Part shown: positions 1 through 6,503 of the stretch, in pieces | How positions within the stretch are numbered: position 1 is the stretch's first letter | Layout of the letters: every line of letters begins with the position of its first letter | NCBI GenBank assembly: GCA_900546085.1 | Contig: URBS01000074.1 | Span: 1-10,941 of the forward strand | Reading direction: 5' to 3' | DNA from: an uncultured Collinsella sp. | GTDB lineage: Bacteria; Actinomycetota; Coriobacteriia; Coriobacteriales; Coriobacteriaceae | Length of the DNA stretch: 10,941 nucleotides | Notes under the pieces: model-generated | Told to the model about the DNA's origin: nothing | Seen by the model: the letters and a program-made list of their open reading frames with translations, nothing else | The model's database searches: none | Translations under genes and position numbers: made by a program

Positions 1-1
1 C

Positions 2-367
2 GTATGTGGCAAGGTGTTCCGTTGGGTTGAGCAAACCGGCGGACTTGCCGTCATGGCCGAGCGCAACTGGGCTAAGGCCAATCTGCTCTACGATCTGCTC
101 GAGCACAGCGAGCTGTTCCATGGCACCGCGCAGGCCGGCAGCCGCTCCATCGCCAACGTCACCTTCCGCACCGACGACGCCAGGCTCGACGCGGCCTTTG
201 TCGCAGGCGCGGCCGAGCACCAGATTCAAAACGTCAAGGGCCATCGCCTGGTGGGCGGCATGCGCGCCAGCATGTACAACGCCGTCACCATGGAGGACGT
301 GCAGGCACTGGCCACATACATGAAGGACTTCGAAGCGCAGCATAGTTTGAGTCCGCGATCTAACTAG
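2..367 (+). CDS. serC: Phosphoserine aminotransferase, C-terminal part (cut by window edge)
   Basis: The last 121 residues of a class V PLP-dependent aminotransferase that transfers an amino group from glutamate to 3-phosphohydroxypyruvate, giving phosphoserine in cytosolic serine synthesis. The reading frame is open from the first bases (VCGKVFRWVEQTGG...) and continues to TAG, so the start and the PLP-binding lysine lie off the left edge. Recognition rests on the C-terminal SerC signature KGHRLVGGMRASMYNA (about 43 residues before the end), whose GHR and GMRAS arginines belong to the substrate phosphate/carboxylate region in the family, followed by the usual helix ending in YMKDFE. serA follows 69 bases downstream on the same strand, the common serC-serA order, and the two are very probably co-transcribed. 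A short tail after MKDFE (about ten residues) is not conserved in the family as I know it. Confidence 0.93.
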   Translation, partial: VCGKVFRWVEQTGGLAVMAERNWAKANLLYDLLEHSELFHGTAQAGSRSIANVTFRTDDARLDAAFVAGAAEHQIQNVKGHRLVGGMRASMYNAVTMEDVQALATYMKDFEAQHSLSPRSN

Positions 368-436
368 CCCGCAACGCGCGGGCCGACCAGCCACTTCAAA
401 CCACTTGTTTCAAACAAACCTGCTAAGGAGTTTTCC

Positions 437-1600
437 ATGCGCAAGATCAAGACCATCGACGACATCACCAAAGACGGCGAAGTCGAGTTTGGCGAGGGCT
501 ACGAGTTTGTGAGCACCGCCGAGGAGGCCGACGCCATCCTGATGCGTTCCACCGACCTGCACGGCTACGAGCTGCCCGAGGGCATTCGCGCCATCGCCCG
601 CTGCGGCGCCGGCGTCAACAACATTCCCGTCGAGGAGTACGCCAAGAAGGGCGTCGTCGTCTTCAACTCCCCCGGCGCCAACAGCAACGCCGTCAAGGAG
701 CTCGTCCTGGGCATGCTGGTGCTTTCGAGCCGCGGCGTGGTGCAGTCGATGAACTGGGTGCGCGACAACGCCGACGATCCCGAGATTCAGGTCGATGCCG
801 AGAAGGCCAAGAAGGCTTTTGTGGGCCGCGAACTCAAGGGCAAGCGCATCGGCGTCATCGGCCTGGGCAACGTGGGCTCCAAGGTCGCCAACGCCTGCGT
901 CGATCTGGGCATGGACGTTTACGGCTACGATCCGTTTATTTCCGTCGAGCACGCATGGGTGCTGAGCCGCGAGGTGCAGCGCGTGGGCACGCTCGAGGAT
1001 CTGTGCCGCGGCTGCGACTACCTCACCGTGCACGTGCCCAGCAAGGCAGACACCATCGGCATGATCAGCACCGAGCAGATCAACCTGCTGGCACCCAACG
1101 CTGTCCTCATCAACTACGCGCGCGAAACCATCATTGACGAGGACGCCGTTGACGCCGCCCTGCGCGAGGGCAAGCTGAGCTGGTTTAGCTGCGACTTCGC
1201 CACGCCCAAGACGGTCAAGATGCCCAATACGTTTATCACCACGCACTCGGGCGCCGGCACCGGCGAGGCCGAGGCCAACTGCGCCGACATGGCCATCAGC
1301 GAGCTCAAGGATTACCTGGAAAATGGTAACATCGCGCACAGCGTCAACTACCCCGCCTGCAGTATGGGCAAGGCGCGCGCCGCGAGCCGCATCGCCTGCC
1401 TGCACGCAAACGTGCCCAACATGATCGGCCAGATCACGGCCATTCTCGCCAAGGACAACGCCAACGTGCAGCGTATGACCAACGAGTCCGCTGGCGAGAA
1501 CGCCTACACCATGTTCGACACCGACGAGCACCTGGACAGCAGCACCATCGAGGCGCTCAAGCAGATTCCGTCGATGTATCGCGTGCGCGTGATTAAGTAG
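437..1600 (+). CDS. serA: D-3-phosphoglycerate dehydrogenase, short form with ACT domain
   Basis: A 387-residue NAD-dependent 2-hydroxyacid dehydrogenase that would oxidise 3-phosphoglycerate to 3-phosphohydroxypyruvate, the first step of serine synthesis. Substrate-domain residues about 1-95 include RCGAGVNNIP (55-64) and FNSPGANSNAVKELV (76-90). The Rossmann domain has GLGNVG at 142-147 and the acidic residue D165 that favours NAD. R229 (NYAR) and H270 (TTHSGAGT) are the catalytic Arg and His. From about 316 to the end lies an ACT-type domain (PNMIGQITAILAKDNANV), the usual serine-sensing module, so feedback inhibition is plausible. It lacks the intervening domain of long SerA proteins, as in many anaerobes. 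Odd points: the usual ARGG is ARET, and the position of the catalytic Glu appears to be K258 (DFATPKT). The start is supported by AAGGAG 6-7 bases upstream of ATG. A terminator follows 40 bases after the stop. A related 2-hydroxyacid dehydrogenase is possible, but the serC neighbour favours SerA. Confidence 0.92.
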   Translation: MRKIKTIDDITKDGEVEFGEGYEFVSTAEEADAILMRSTDLHGYELPEGIRAIARCGAGVNNIPVEEYAKKGVVVFNSPGANSNAVKELVLGMLVLSSRGVVQSMNWVRDNADDPEIQVDAEKAKKAFVGRELKGKRIGVIGLGNVGSKVANACVDLGMDVYGYDPFISVEHAWVLSREVQRVGTLEDLCRGCDYLTVHVPSKADTIGMISTEQINLLAPNAVLINYARETIIDEDAVDAALREGKLSWFSCDFATPKTVKMPNTFITTHSGAGTGEAEANCADMAISELKDYLENGNIAHSVNYPACSMGKARAASRIACLHANVPNMIGQITAILAKDNANVQRMTNESAGENAYTMFDTDEHLDSSTIEALKQIPSMYRVRVIK

Positions 1601-1639
1601 CGCCGGCGCCAAACCTGCCAGACAGGCCACGAAGCCCAT

Positions 1640-1675
1640 TCGGCCCCCGTTTTCACAAAACGGGGGCCGATTTCG
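1640..1675 (+). terminator. Rho-independent terminator of the serC-serA operon
   Basis: A perfect 14-bp stem (1640-1653 with 1657-1670) closes on a 3-base loop and is followed by TTTCGTT. The stem is GC-rich in its lower half and A/T-rich towards the loop. It lies 40 bases after the serA stop. The tail has only a short T run, but the A-rich and T-rich ends could also allow some termination in the opposite direction. Confidence 0.85.
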
Positions 1676-1687
1676 TTGCTCCAGACG

Positions 1688-1876
1688 GCTTTATAAGTGC
1701 TACCCACAATGAGTTATTTCGGATAATCGACCGTAATATCCAAATCCTTACCCACAACCGCTTTGATAAACGTTTTTATCAGGGGTTTTGGTAGGTAAAA
1801 ATCGACCTCTATAAGCCAAATTCAAGTTGACTGTCTATTTTCCGAAATAACTTATTCTGGGTAGCACTTTAAAAGC
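1688..1876. repeat. MITE-like element with 36-nt terminal inverted repeats
   Basis: The ends are imperfect inverted repeats: 1688-1723 pairs with 1841-1876 with 32 of 36 positions complementary, and the inner 29 (1695-1723 with 1841-1869) match at 27. The arm begins AGTGCTACCCA and ends GTTATTTCGGA. Inside is a 7-bp hairpin (1764-1770 with 1775-1781, loop CGTT), flanked by shorter pairs (TTACC/GGTAA, AACC/GGTT), and a direct repeat AATCGACC at 1725 and 1800. The element is clearly AT-richer than the genes around it and has no ORF worth calling. It fills most of the 348-base gap between serA and the next gene; the rest (1877-1948) holds nothing I can name. A miniature inverted-repeat transposable element is the best reading. 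No exact target-site duplication is visible, so a structured RNA or a dispersed chromosomal repeat remain possible. Confidence 0.7.
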
Positions 1877-1948
1877 TCTTCCAAGGCGATACTGAAGCCT
1901 TTTCGCAGCCAGAACTTTAGCTCACGCGGCCGTTTTCCACCCGCGCGA

Positions 1949-2998
1949 CTACATTCCCGCCCAATCAATAAAAACCTCCTCACGAAGCCGCCGTTCAAGC
2001 TCCTGCTGCCGCTGCGTCTTGTCTTTCAGCGGCGCATCGAGATAGGACATGATGAGTTCCATCACCACGCGGAAGGCATCGGAGTCGGCCAGCTGGCCAT
2101 AGGTCATCAAAACGACGGGATATCCCATCGCTTGCAAGGCCGTCGTTCGATCGGAGTCCGAGATCTTGGATTCTATGGATCCGTGAATGGCTTTTCCCTG
2201 ACATTCAACCAGGCACTCTCGGCTGCCGTCCTTATTTGACAGCAAGATATCGGCGTAGCGCCTATCAAGCCCCGAAATCAGGCGGGCGCTGCGCGTCATA
2301 CGGATCTCGACGTTATTGGTAAGGCGCAGCCCTTCGCCGCCGCGCAACCTCGTAAGGCCAAACAGCATCGAAGCCTGGACCTCGAGCGGCGATGCTGCCA
2401 CCCCCGTAATGCATTTCGCGGCCCGTGTGAACGATTTAGCACCGCGGAGCCCCGGGATCTTATCGACGAACTCTGCAAGCTCAGAGAGCTCGATCAAGGG
2501 CGGTCGTTTCCACAAGTCCGTTGGATTCCCCGAGGCATCCTTTACGTTTTCCCAGCCCGACCGCGCGTCACCCCACCGGTCCCCATATGCCTGCACAAGT
2601 GCTGTCTTTACCTGAGGCGCAATCTTGCACACGGCAAAGGTGCCGCACATCTCATACATGCACATGATTAGGCGCTCGTTTGAGACCGAAGAAGCCAGGG
2701 TTAACAGGGTAAAGAGCGGGGACGCGACGTTGAGGCCAAACTCTGTCTGCCACGCGGAGCCAAACGGCCTCTCCCTGTTCCAAACATGCCTGACAATGCG
2801 ATCGCCCTTACGTCCGCAGCTGCCCTGCGCCAAAACGTGTAACGGGGTGCCCAGGAATTGCGCGACGAGCGGATGCTCGCAAAGGCGCTCCCTGCGCGGA
2901 TCGTCCGCAGAATCGGGCAGGTTCGGCATTATCGCCAAGACCTGTGGAGGTATCCGGTGATACCGAAAGGCAGATATGTCGCACAGTATGTCGTCCAT
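1949..2998 (-). CDS. Uncharacterised protein with C-terminal PD-(D/E)XK nuclease-like region
   Basis: I cannot assign this gene to a named family. With the ATG at 2998 it encodes 349 residues beginning MDDILCDISAFRYHR. An in-frame TTG at 3046 would add 16 residues, but no ribosome binding site supports either start well and the ATG begins where the protein becomes family-like. The C-terminal third resembles DUF559/Vsr-type nuclease folds. In numbering from the ATG there is E206 (SPLEVQASMLFGL), D250 (RRYADILL), then E265 and Q267 (LVECQGKAIHG), followed by a helix-strand pattern DRTTALQAMGYPVVLMTYGQL. An ExQ triad instead of ExK or ExD could still bind metal or could mark a non-catalytic binder. 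The N-terminal half (LCDISAFRYHRIPPQVL) has a feel of AbiEi-like or regulator proteins, but this is impression only. The tail is charged and helical. It stands alone on the minus strand, between the inverted-repeat element and a divergent peptidase, as accessory genes often do. Confidence 0.75.
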   Translation of the reverse strand: MDDILCDISAFRYHRIPPQVLAIMPNLPDSADDPRRERLCEHPLVAQFLGTPLHVLAQGSCGRKGDRIVRHVWNRERPFGSAWQTEFGLNVASPLFTLLTLASSVSNERLIMCMYEMCGTFAVCKIAPQVKTALVQAYGDRWGDARSGWENVKDASGNPTDLWKRPPLIELSELAEFVDKIPGLRGAKSFTRAAKCITGVAASPLEVQASMLFGLTRLRGGEGLRLTNNVEIRMTRSARLISGLDRRYADILLSNKDGSRECLVECQGKAIHGSIESKISDSDRTTALQAMGYPVVLMTYGQLADSDAFRVVMELIMSYLDAPLKDKTQRQQELERRLREEVFIDWAGM

Positions 2999-3112
2999 AA
3001 AGGCTACGTACCCACCGCGTCGTTTGTGAACCCGCTCGGGCGGCAAACGCGCTGGCTCGGCCTGCGAACGGTAAATACTGCCACGCTCACGTCACGAATC
3101 TCTCGGGAGGCT

Positions 3113-3141
3113 TACAATCGGTTTTGAAAGCAAACTGATTG
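3113..3141 (+). promoter_or_regulatory. Candidate -10 box and overlapping dyad upstream of the M20 peptidase
   Basis: TACAAT at 3113-3118 is a good -10 match, although no convincing -35 lies 16-18 bases upstream. Overlapping it is an inverted repeat, CAATCGGTTT (3115-3124) and AAACTGATTG (3132-3141), 9 of 10 positions complementary around a 7-base centre. The dyad would sit over the transcription start and ends just before the GAGG ribosome binding site of the peptidase. A repressor operator or a 5' RNA hairpin would look like this; I cannot tell which. Confidence 0.4.
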
Positions 3142-3152
3142 TGAGGTTTCAT

Positions 3153-4373
3153 ATGGTTGATGAGGACTTTGCCTGGCGACTTGCGCAGGACCTTGTGAAG
3201 ATTGACAGCTCGGACCCCGGCGCATATGAGGGCGAAATTGAGCACTTCATTAAGAGGCTCATTGAGCAGCAGCTGGCGCAGCTTGATAGTCCTGCGCTCG
3301 ATGCCGTGCAGGTCGAGGAGCTCGAGGTGCTCCCCGGACGCCGCAACCTTATGATCACCGTGCCCGGTTTGAGCGACGAGCCACGGCTCGTCTACATCTG
3401 CCACATGGATACCGTCACCTTGGGCGACGGATGGGACGCGGACATCGCACCGCTTGGGGCAGTTGTGCGCAACGACAAGCTCTATGGCCGCGGGGCCTGC
3501 GACATGAAGGGTGGCCTGGCCTGCGCCATTGCCGCACTGGTCCATACACTCGAGCGCGTGGCGGCGGATGGCGCTCTGCCCCGCCGCGGCTTTTCGCTCA
3601 TCTGCTCGGTCGACGAAGAGGACTTTATGCGCGGCTCTGAGGCGGCCATCGATGCCGAATGGGTCGGCTCGCGCGAATGGGTGCTGGACACCGAGCCCAC
3701 CGACGGACAGATTCAGGTAGCGCACAAGGGGCGCACGTGGTTCGAGATTGAAATGGCTGGCGTGACGGCGCATGCGAGCCAGCCCTGGAAGGGCGCGGAT
3801 GCCGTCGCCGCCATGGCCGAGGTCGTCTGCGCGTTACGCCGCGCGTTCATGGCGCTGCCCGTACACGATGAGCTGGGGCCATCGACCATCACGTTTGGAC
3901 AGATCGAGGGTGGCTACCGTCCCTATGTCGTGCCCGACCATGCCAAGGTCTGGGTCGATATGCGCTTGACCCCGCCGACTGATACGGCCGCCGTGACGCG
4001 CATGGTAGAGCAGGCCATCGCCGGCGCCGAAGCCGCGGTCCCCGGCTGCCATGGAAGCCATACCGTGACAGGCGACCGTCCCGCCATCGAGCGCGATCCA
4101 AGCTCTCCCCTTCTGGCTGCACTCAAGCGTGCCGCCGATGACGTGACGGGCACAGACACGGCCGTCGGCTTCTTTACCGGCTACACCGACACTGCCGTCA
4201 TTGCCGGCAAGACAGGCAACCGCAATTGCATGAGCTATGGCCCAGGCTCGCTCGCGCTCGCGCACAAGCCCAACGAATATGTGCCCCACGCCGACATCGT
4301 TCGCTGCCAACAGGTGCTGATCGCGCTCGCCGACAATACACTCTGGGGCGCGGATAGCCAAGTTGGGGCATAA
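3153..4373 (+). CDS. M20 family zinc metallopeptidase (ArgE/DapE/CPG2-like)
   Basis: A 406-residue cytosolic metallohydrolase of the M20 clan that cleaves amide bonds of small peptides or acylated amino acids; the exact substrate cannot be read from sequence. Metal and catalytic residues are all present: H84 and D86 in ICHMDTV, D117 in GRGACDMKGG, the catalytic pair E155-E156 in SVDEED, E181 in LDTEPTD, and H371 in LAHKPNEYV. The lid/dimerisation domain (about 190-305) starts with HKGRTWFEIEMAGVTAHAS, with the conserved H207. The length is normal and there is no signal peptide. ATG 3153 is preferred over the in-frame GTG four codons earlier because TGAGG sits about 7 bases before it. The DUF1015-like gene follows after 39 bases, so they are probably one transcript. 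Succinyl-diaminopimelate desuccinylase, acetylornithine deacetylase and dipeptidase are all possible readings; no neighbour favours one. Confidence 0.9.
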   Translation: MVDEDFAWRLAQDLVKIDSSDPGAYEGEIEHFIKRLIEQQLAQLDSPALDAVQVEELEVLPGRRNLMITVPGLSDEPRLVYICHMDTVTLGDGWDADIAPLGAVVRNDKLYGRGACDMKGGLACAIAALVHTLERVAADGALPRRGFSLICSVDEEDFMRGSEAAIDAEWVGSREWVLDTEPTDGQIQVAHKGRTWFEIEMAGVTAHASQPWKGADAVAAMAEVVCALRRAFMALPVHDELGPSTITFGQIEGGYRPYVVPDHAKVWVDMRLTPPTDTAAVTRMVEQAIAGAEAAVPGCHGSHTVTGDRPAIERDPSSPLLAALKRAADDVTGTDTAVGFFTGYTDTAVIAGKTGNRNCMSYGPGSLALAHKPNEYVPHADIVRCQQVLIALADNTLWGADSQVGA

Positions 4374-4412
4374 TAAGCCGCGAACAAACCGACTCGCGCG
4401 TTAGGACCGCCC

Positions 4413-5096
4413 ATGAAAGCACTTCCGTTTCCCTGCATCCGCCCGGCTCAGGACCGCGTGCTCGAGGCGTTGCCTGCAATGGGCAGCATCCTGAACGGCA
4501 ACGATGCTCTGCGCGGAGCCATTTCCGATGGCCTGATGCTCAAGGATCCAGGCGCGGCGTATTACGTGTACGAATGCTCGGGTGAGCCGGGTCGTGTGAC
4601 GGGCGTCGTGGCGATTTGCCCGACGAGTGTATTTGCGGGCGGCAAGGGCGATGCCAGCGCTGACGTGGCCGCCGCTGCGCACGCGATCGCCGAACTCAAA
4701 GTTCAGCCTCGTCCCGTGTCGCTCGCTTACGAGGCCTCGCCCGTCATGGATATCATCCTGGGCGCCGCCAAAGAGGGTGCGTCGCTCTACGCCGTCACCG
4801 ACCCCACCGGCGTTACGCATCGCGTATGGGAGGTCAAGCGCGAGGACGCCGTCGGGGCCATCCGCGCTATGCTCGACCAAGCACCGGAGCCGGCACTGAC
4901 CGACGACCCCGCCTACGCCGCCGCTCTGACCGGGGCGTCGCAGCTGCTGGCCGATGAGGCCCGTGCCGCCGGAACGTACACCGGCAAGGAGCCGTTCAAC
5001 TTTACCGTTGCCGTGCTCTTCCCCGCCGCGCAGGTCAGCGGCGCCGCGCCGCAAGTTCCGACAGGTCTGCTCACGCACCAGGTCGCGCGGTTCTAG
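4413..5096 (+). CDS. Shortened DUF1015-like protein
   Basis: A 227-residue protein that I read as a diverged, shortened relative of DUF1015 (COG4198), whose members usually exceed 400 residues. Resemblances in order: MKALPFPCIRP at the start (compare the PF..lRP opening of the family), AAYYVYEC (48-55) followed by GVVAI, PVSLAYEAS (101-109), LYAVTDPTGVTHRVWEV (125-141), and near the end YTGKEPFNFTVAVLFPA (189-205), where family members have the NF..aVLFP strand. The family motif DGHHR, expected around residues 160-180, is absent; instead there is an alanine-rich stretch (PAYAAALTGASQLLADEA). Much of the N-terminal region and everything after the VLFP strand are missing. The biochemical role is not known to me; I recall DUF1015 genes near serC-serA in many anaerobes, which fits this position. 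TAGGA lies 7-10 bases before the ATG. The ORF is intact, so it is either a functional short version or an early-stage remnant. Confidence 0.65.
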   Translation: MKALPFPCIRPAQDRVLEALPAMGSILNGNDALRGAISDGLMLKDPGAAYYVYECSGEPGRVTGVVAICPTSVFAGGKGDASADVAAAAHAIAELKVQPRPVSLAYEASPVMDIILGAAKEGASLYAVTDPTGVTHRVWEVKREDAVGAIRAMLDQAPEPALTDDPAYAAALTGASQLLADEARAAGTYTGKEPFNFTVAVLFPAAQVSGAAPQVPTGLLTHQVARF

Positions 5097-5141
5097 CAAG
5101 ACCAGACCGCCCAGCACAAAAATCGGCAGCTCAACAAACAG

Positions 5142-5183
5142 GGGGCGGAGATGCAGCAGGTACATGCATCTCCGCCCCTTTTG
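5142..5183. terminator. Strong hairpin terminator between convergent genes
   Basis: A perfect 14-bp stem, 5142-5155 with 5165-5178, encloses a 9-base loop and is followed by TTTT on the plus strand. It closes the peptidase/DUF1015 transcript. On the minus strand the outgoing sequence is CTGTTTGTT, so it can also end the opposing histidine phosphatase transcript, whose stop codon is about 40 bases away. Confidence 0.88.
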
Positions 5184-5224
5184 CGTCGAGAAGTAAGTCG
5201 GCGACCCGCACCGCCACGCCCAAA

Positions 5225-5860
5225 CTACCCGCGCTGCGGACCCGCGGCAGCCACGAGCGGCTCAAGCCCCAGCTCGCGCGCGTAGTCTTCCTGCGTAAAG
5301 ATCTCAACCAGTTCAAACGTATCGGTCGTATCGTCAAACACGAAATGCAGCACCGAGCAGTTGCCCGGCACGCGCTCGCGCTCGTCGGCCTCCGTGCCCT
5401 TCACGTGATCCAAAAACTCCTTGATGGCCGACCCGTGGCTCACCGCGAGCACGCACGAATGGTCCGGGCGTCGCATAAGATCGGTCAGCGTCGTCACCAT
5501 GCGCTCGCGCACCTGCATCTGGCCCTCACCGCCAAACTGGCGATAGAAATCGCGCCACGGGCGCTCGGGCATAAGCATCACGCGCTCGGCCTCAAAGTCG
5601 CCAAAGAACCACTCGCGCAGACCGTCCAGGCGCTCGTACGTCATGCCCGACCACAGGTTGGCGATGGTCTGTTCGGTGCGGTGCAGCGTAGAGGTGTAGG
5701 CGTGGTCGGGCTCAATGCCGCGCGCACGCAAGAACATGCCGGCACGCGCCGCCTGATCGCAGCCCAGCTGTGTGAGCGGCGAGTCACTCCACCCCTGAAT
5801 GATACGCTTAAGGTTGAATATCGTCTGTCCATGACGGACCAGATACAGATCTTTATTCAT
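5225..5860 (-). CDS. Histidine phosphatase family protein (dPGM-like), downstream copy
   Basis: A 211-residue enzyme of the histidine phosphatase superfamily, which works through a phosphohistidine intermediate. The catalytic H10 lies in LYLVRHGQT, R61 follows the YTSTLHR segment, E83 is in LREWFFGDFE, and the second histidine H142 is in VLAVSHGSA; all four pocket residues are there. ATG 5860 is chosen over upstream in-frame codons because AAAGGA sits about 10 bases before it and the domain begins immediately. It is the second of two adjacent paralogs: identical blocks include LYLVRHGQT, DSPLT, LREW, FGGE, RMV and VLAVSHGSA. Only 17 bases separate them, so they share a transcript. The C-terminal extension (about 175-211, FVFDDTTDTFELVEIF then an acidic tail) is longer than in the partner. 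Substrate is uncertain: phosphoglycerate mutase, cofactor phosphatase, alpha-ribazole phosphatase or phosphoserine phosphatase activities all occur in the family. Confidence 0.88.
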   Translation of the reverse strand: MNKDLYLVRHGQTIFNLKRIIQGWSDSPLTQLGCDQAARAGMFLRARGIEPDHAYTSTLHRTEQTIANLWSGMTYERLDGLREWFFGDFEAERVMLMPERPWRDFYRQFGGEGQMQVRERMVTTLTDLMRRPDHSCVLAVSHGSAIKEFLDHVKGTEADERERVPGNCSVLHFVFDDTTDTFELVEIFTQEDYARELGLEPLVAAAGPQRG

Positions 5861-5877
5861 AGGGGTCCTTTCGTTCG

Positions 5878-6420
5878 TTACCAACCCAAGAGCGAAAACG
5901 CCCCATCGCAATAGCCAAAATGAAGCACGGCACCGTTGTCGGGTAGCTCTCCCCCGCCAGTCACATACTCAAGAAACTCCTGGCAGGCTGAGCCGTGGGA
6001 AACCGCCAGCACGCAGTCGTGCTGCGGCCGGGCCATAATACGGGACAGCGCCGCGACCATGCGCGACTGAAGCTGCACTTCCGACTCGCCGCCAAAGGCC
6101 ACCGGATAATCGCCCCAGGGCTGCGGCGGCATCTCGCGATTTGATGTGCCCTCCAGCGAGCCAAAATGCCATTCACGCAGGTCATCGACCAGCTCAATGG
6201 AACGGCCCTCGCCAACGATAAGCTCGGCCGTATGCCGCGCCCGGCCCAACGGCGAGGAATACACATGATCAAAGGCCACGCCACGCGCCGCAAACGCCGT
6301 ACGCGCCGTCAGCGCCTGCTCGCGCCCGTGCGCCGTAAGCGGCGAATCGTGCCAGCCCTGCAAAATGCTCTGCACATTGAGCTCAGTCTGCCCATGCCGC
6401 ACCAAATACAGATCTGCCAC
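5878..6420 (-). CDS. Histidine phosphatase family protein (dPGM-like), upstream copy
   Basis: A 180-residue paralog of the gene just downstream. It starts with GTG at 6420 (MADLYLVRHGQT), supported by the purine-rich GGGGAGGG a few bases upstream; longer in-frame extensions to 6567 are Arg/Cys-rich and overlap the nitroreductase, so they are not credible. H9 is the phosphorylated histidine, R60 comes from SSPLGRARHT, E83 from LREWHFGSLEG, and H142 from VLAVSHGSA. The SSPLGRARHTAE and HFGSLEG segments are closer to the superfamily norm than in the other copy, so this one may keep the ancestral activity while its neighbour has diverged. The compact length argues against a glycolytic phosphoglycerate mutase, which is usually about 230-250 residues, and suits a small-molecule phosphatase. 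It is 83 bases downstream of the nitroreductase with a hairpin in between. Confidence 0.88.
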   Translation of the reverse strand: MADLYLVRHGQTELNVQSILQGWHDSPLTAHGREQALTARTAFAARGVAFDHVYSSPLGRARHTAELIVGEGRSIELVDDLREWHFGSLEGTSNREMPPQPWGDYPVAFGGESEVQLQSRMVAALSRIMARPQHDCVLAVSHGSACQEFLEYVTGGGELPDNGAVLHFGYCDGAFSLLGW

Positions 6421-6437
6421 ACACCCTCCCCTCGTAC

Positions 6438-6468
6438 CACCACAAAGGGGACAGGAGCCTTTGTGGTG
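6438..6468. other. 11-bp perfect inverted repeat between nitroreductase and histidine phosphatase
   Basis: CACCACAAAGG at 6438-6448 is repeated in reverse complement at 6458-6468 around a 9-base loop. On the transcribed minus strand it follows the nitroreductase stop and precedes the phosphatase GTG, but no T run follows there, so it is a poor intrinsic terminator in that direction; on the plus strand ATTTT follows. It may be a processing or stabilising hairpin, or a copy of a dispersed palindromic repeat. Confidence 0.55.
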
Positions 6469-6503
6469 ATTTTGCCGCCGGATTGCACCGCAACGACGCA
6501 CAA

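Noticed and set aside
367..383. Small hairpin GCCCGC/GCGGGC between serC and serA
   Set aside because: Only six base pairs and no T run; likely chance in GC-rich sequence, so not called as a terminator or attenuator.
410..1639. 409-residue open frame on the minus strand
   Set aside because: It is the antisense shadow of serA in GC-rich codons; its composition (Val/Ala/Gly/His-rich) is typical of such shadows and serA motifs on the plus strand are unambiguous.
2999..3046. TTG start giving the nuclease-like protein 16 more residues
   Set aside because: No ribosome binding site precedes it and the extension (PPERVHKRRGG) looks non-conserved; kept only as an alternative.
4401..5165. 254-residue open frame on the minus strand opposite the DUF1015-like gene
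   Set aside because: The plus-strand frame has a ribosome binding site and recognisable motifs, while the minus frame would run through the terminator hairpin and has no family features.
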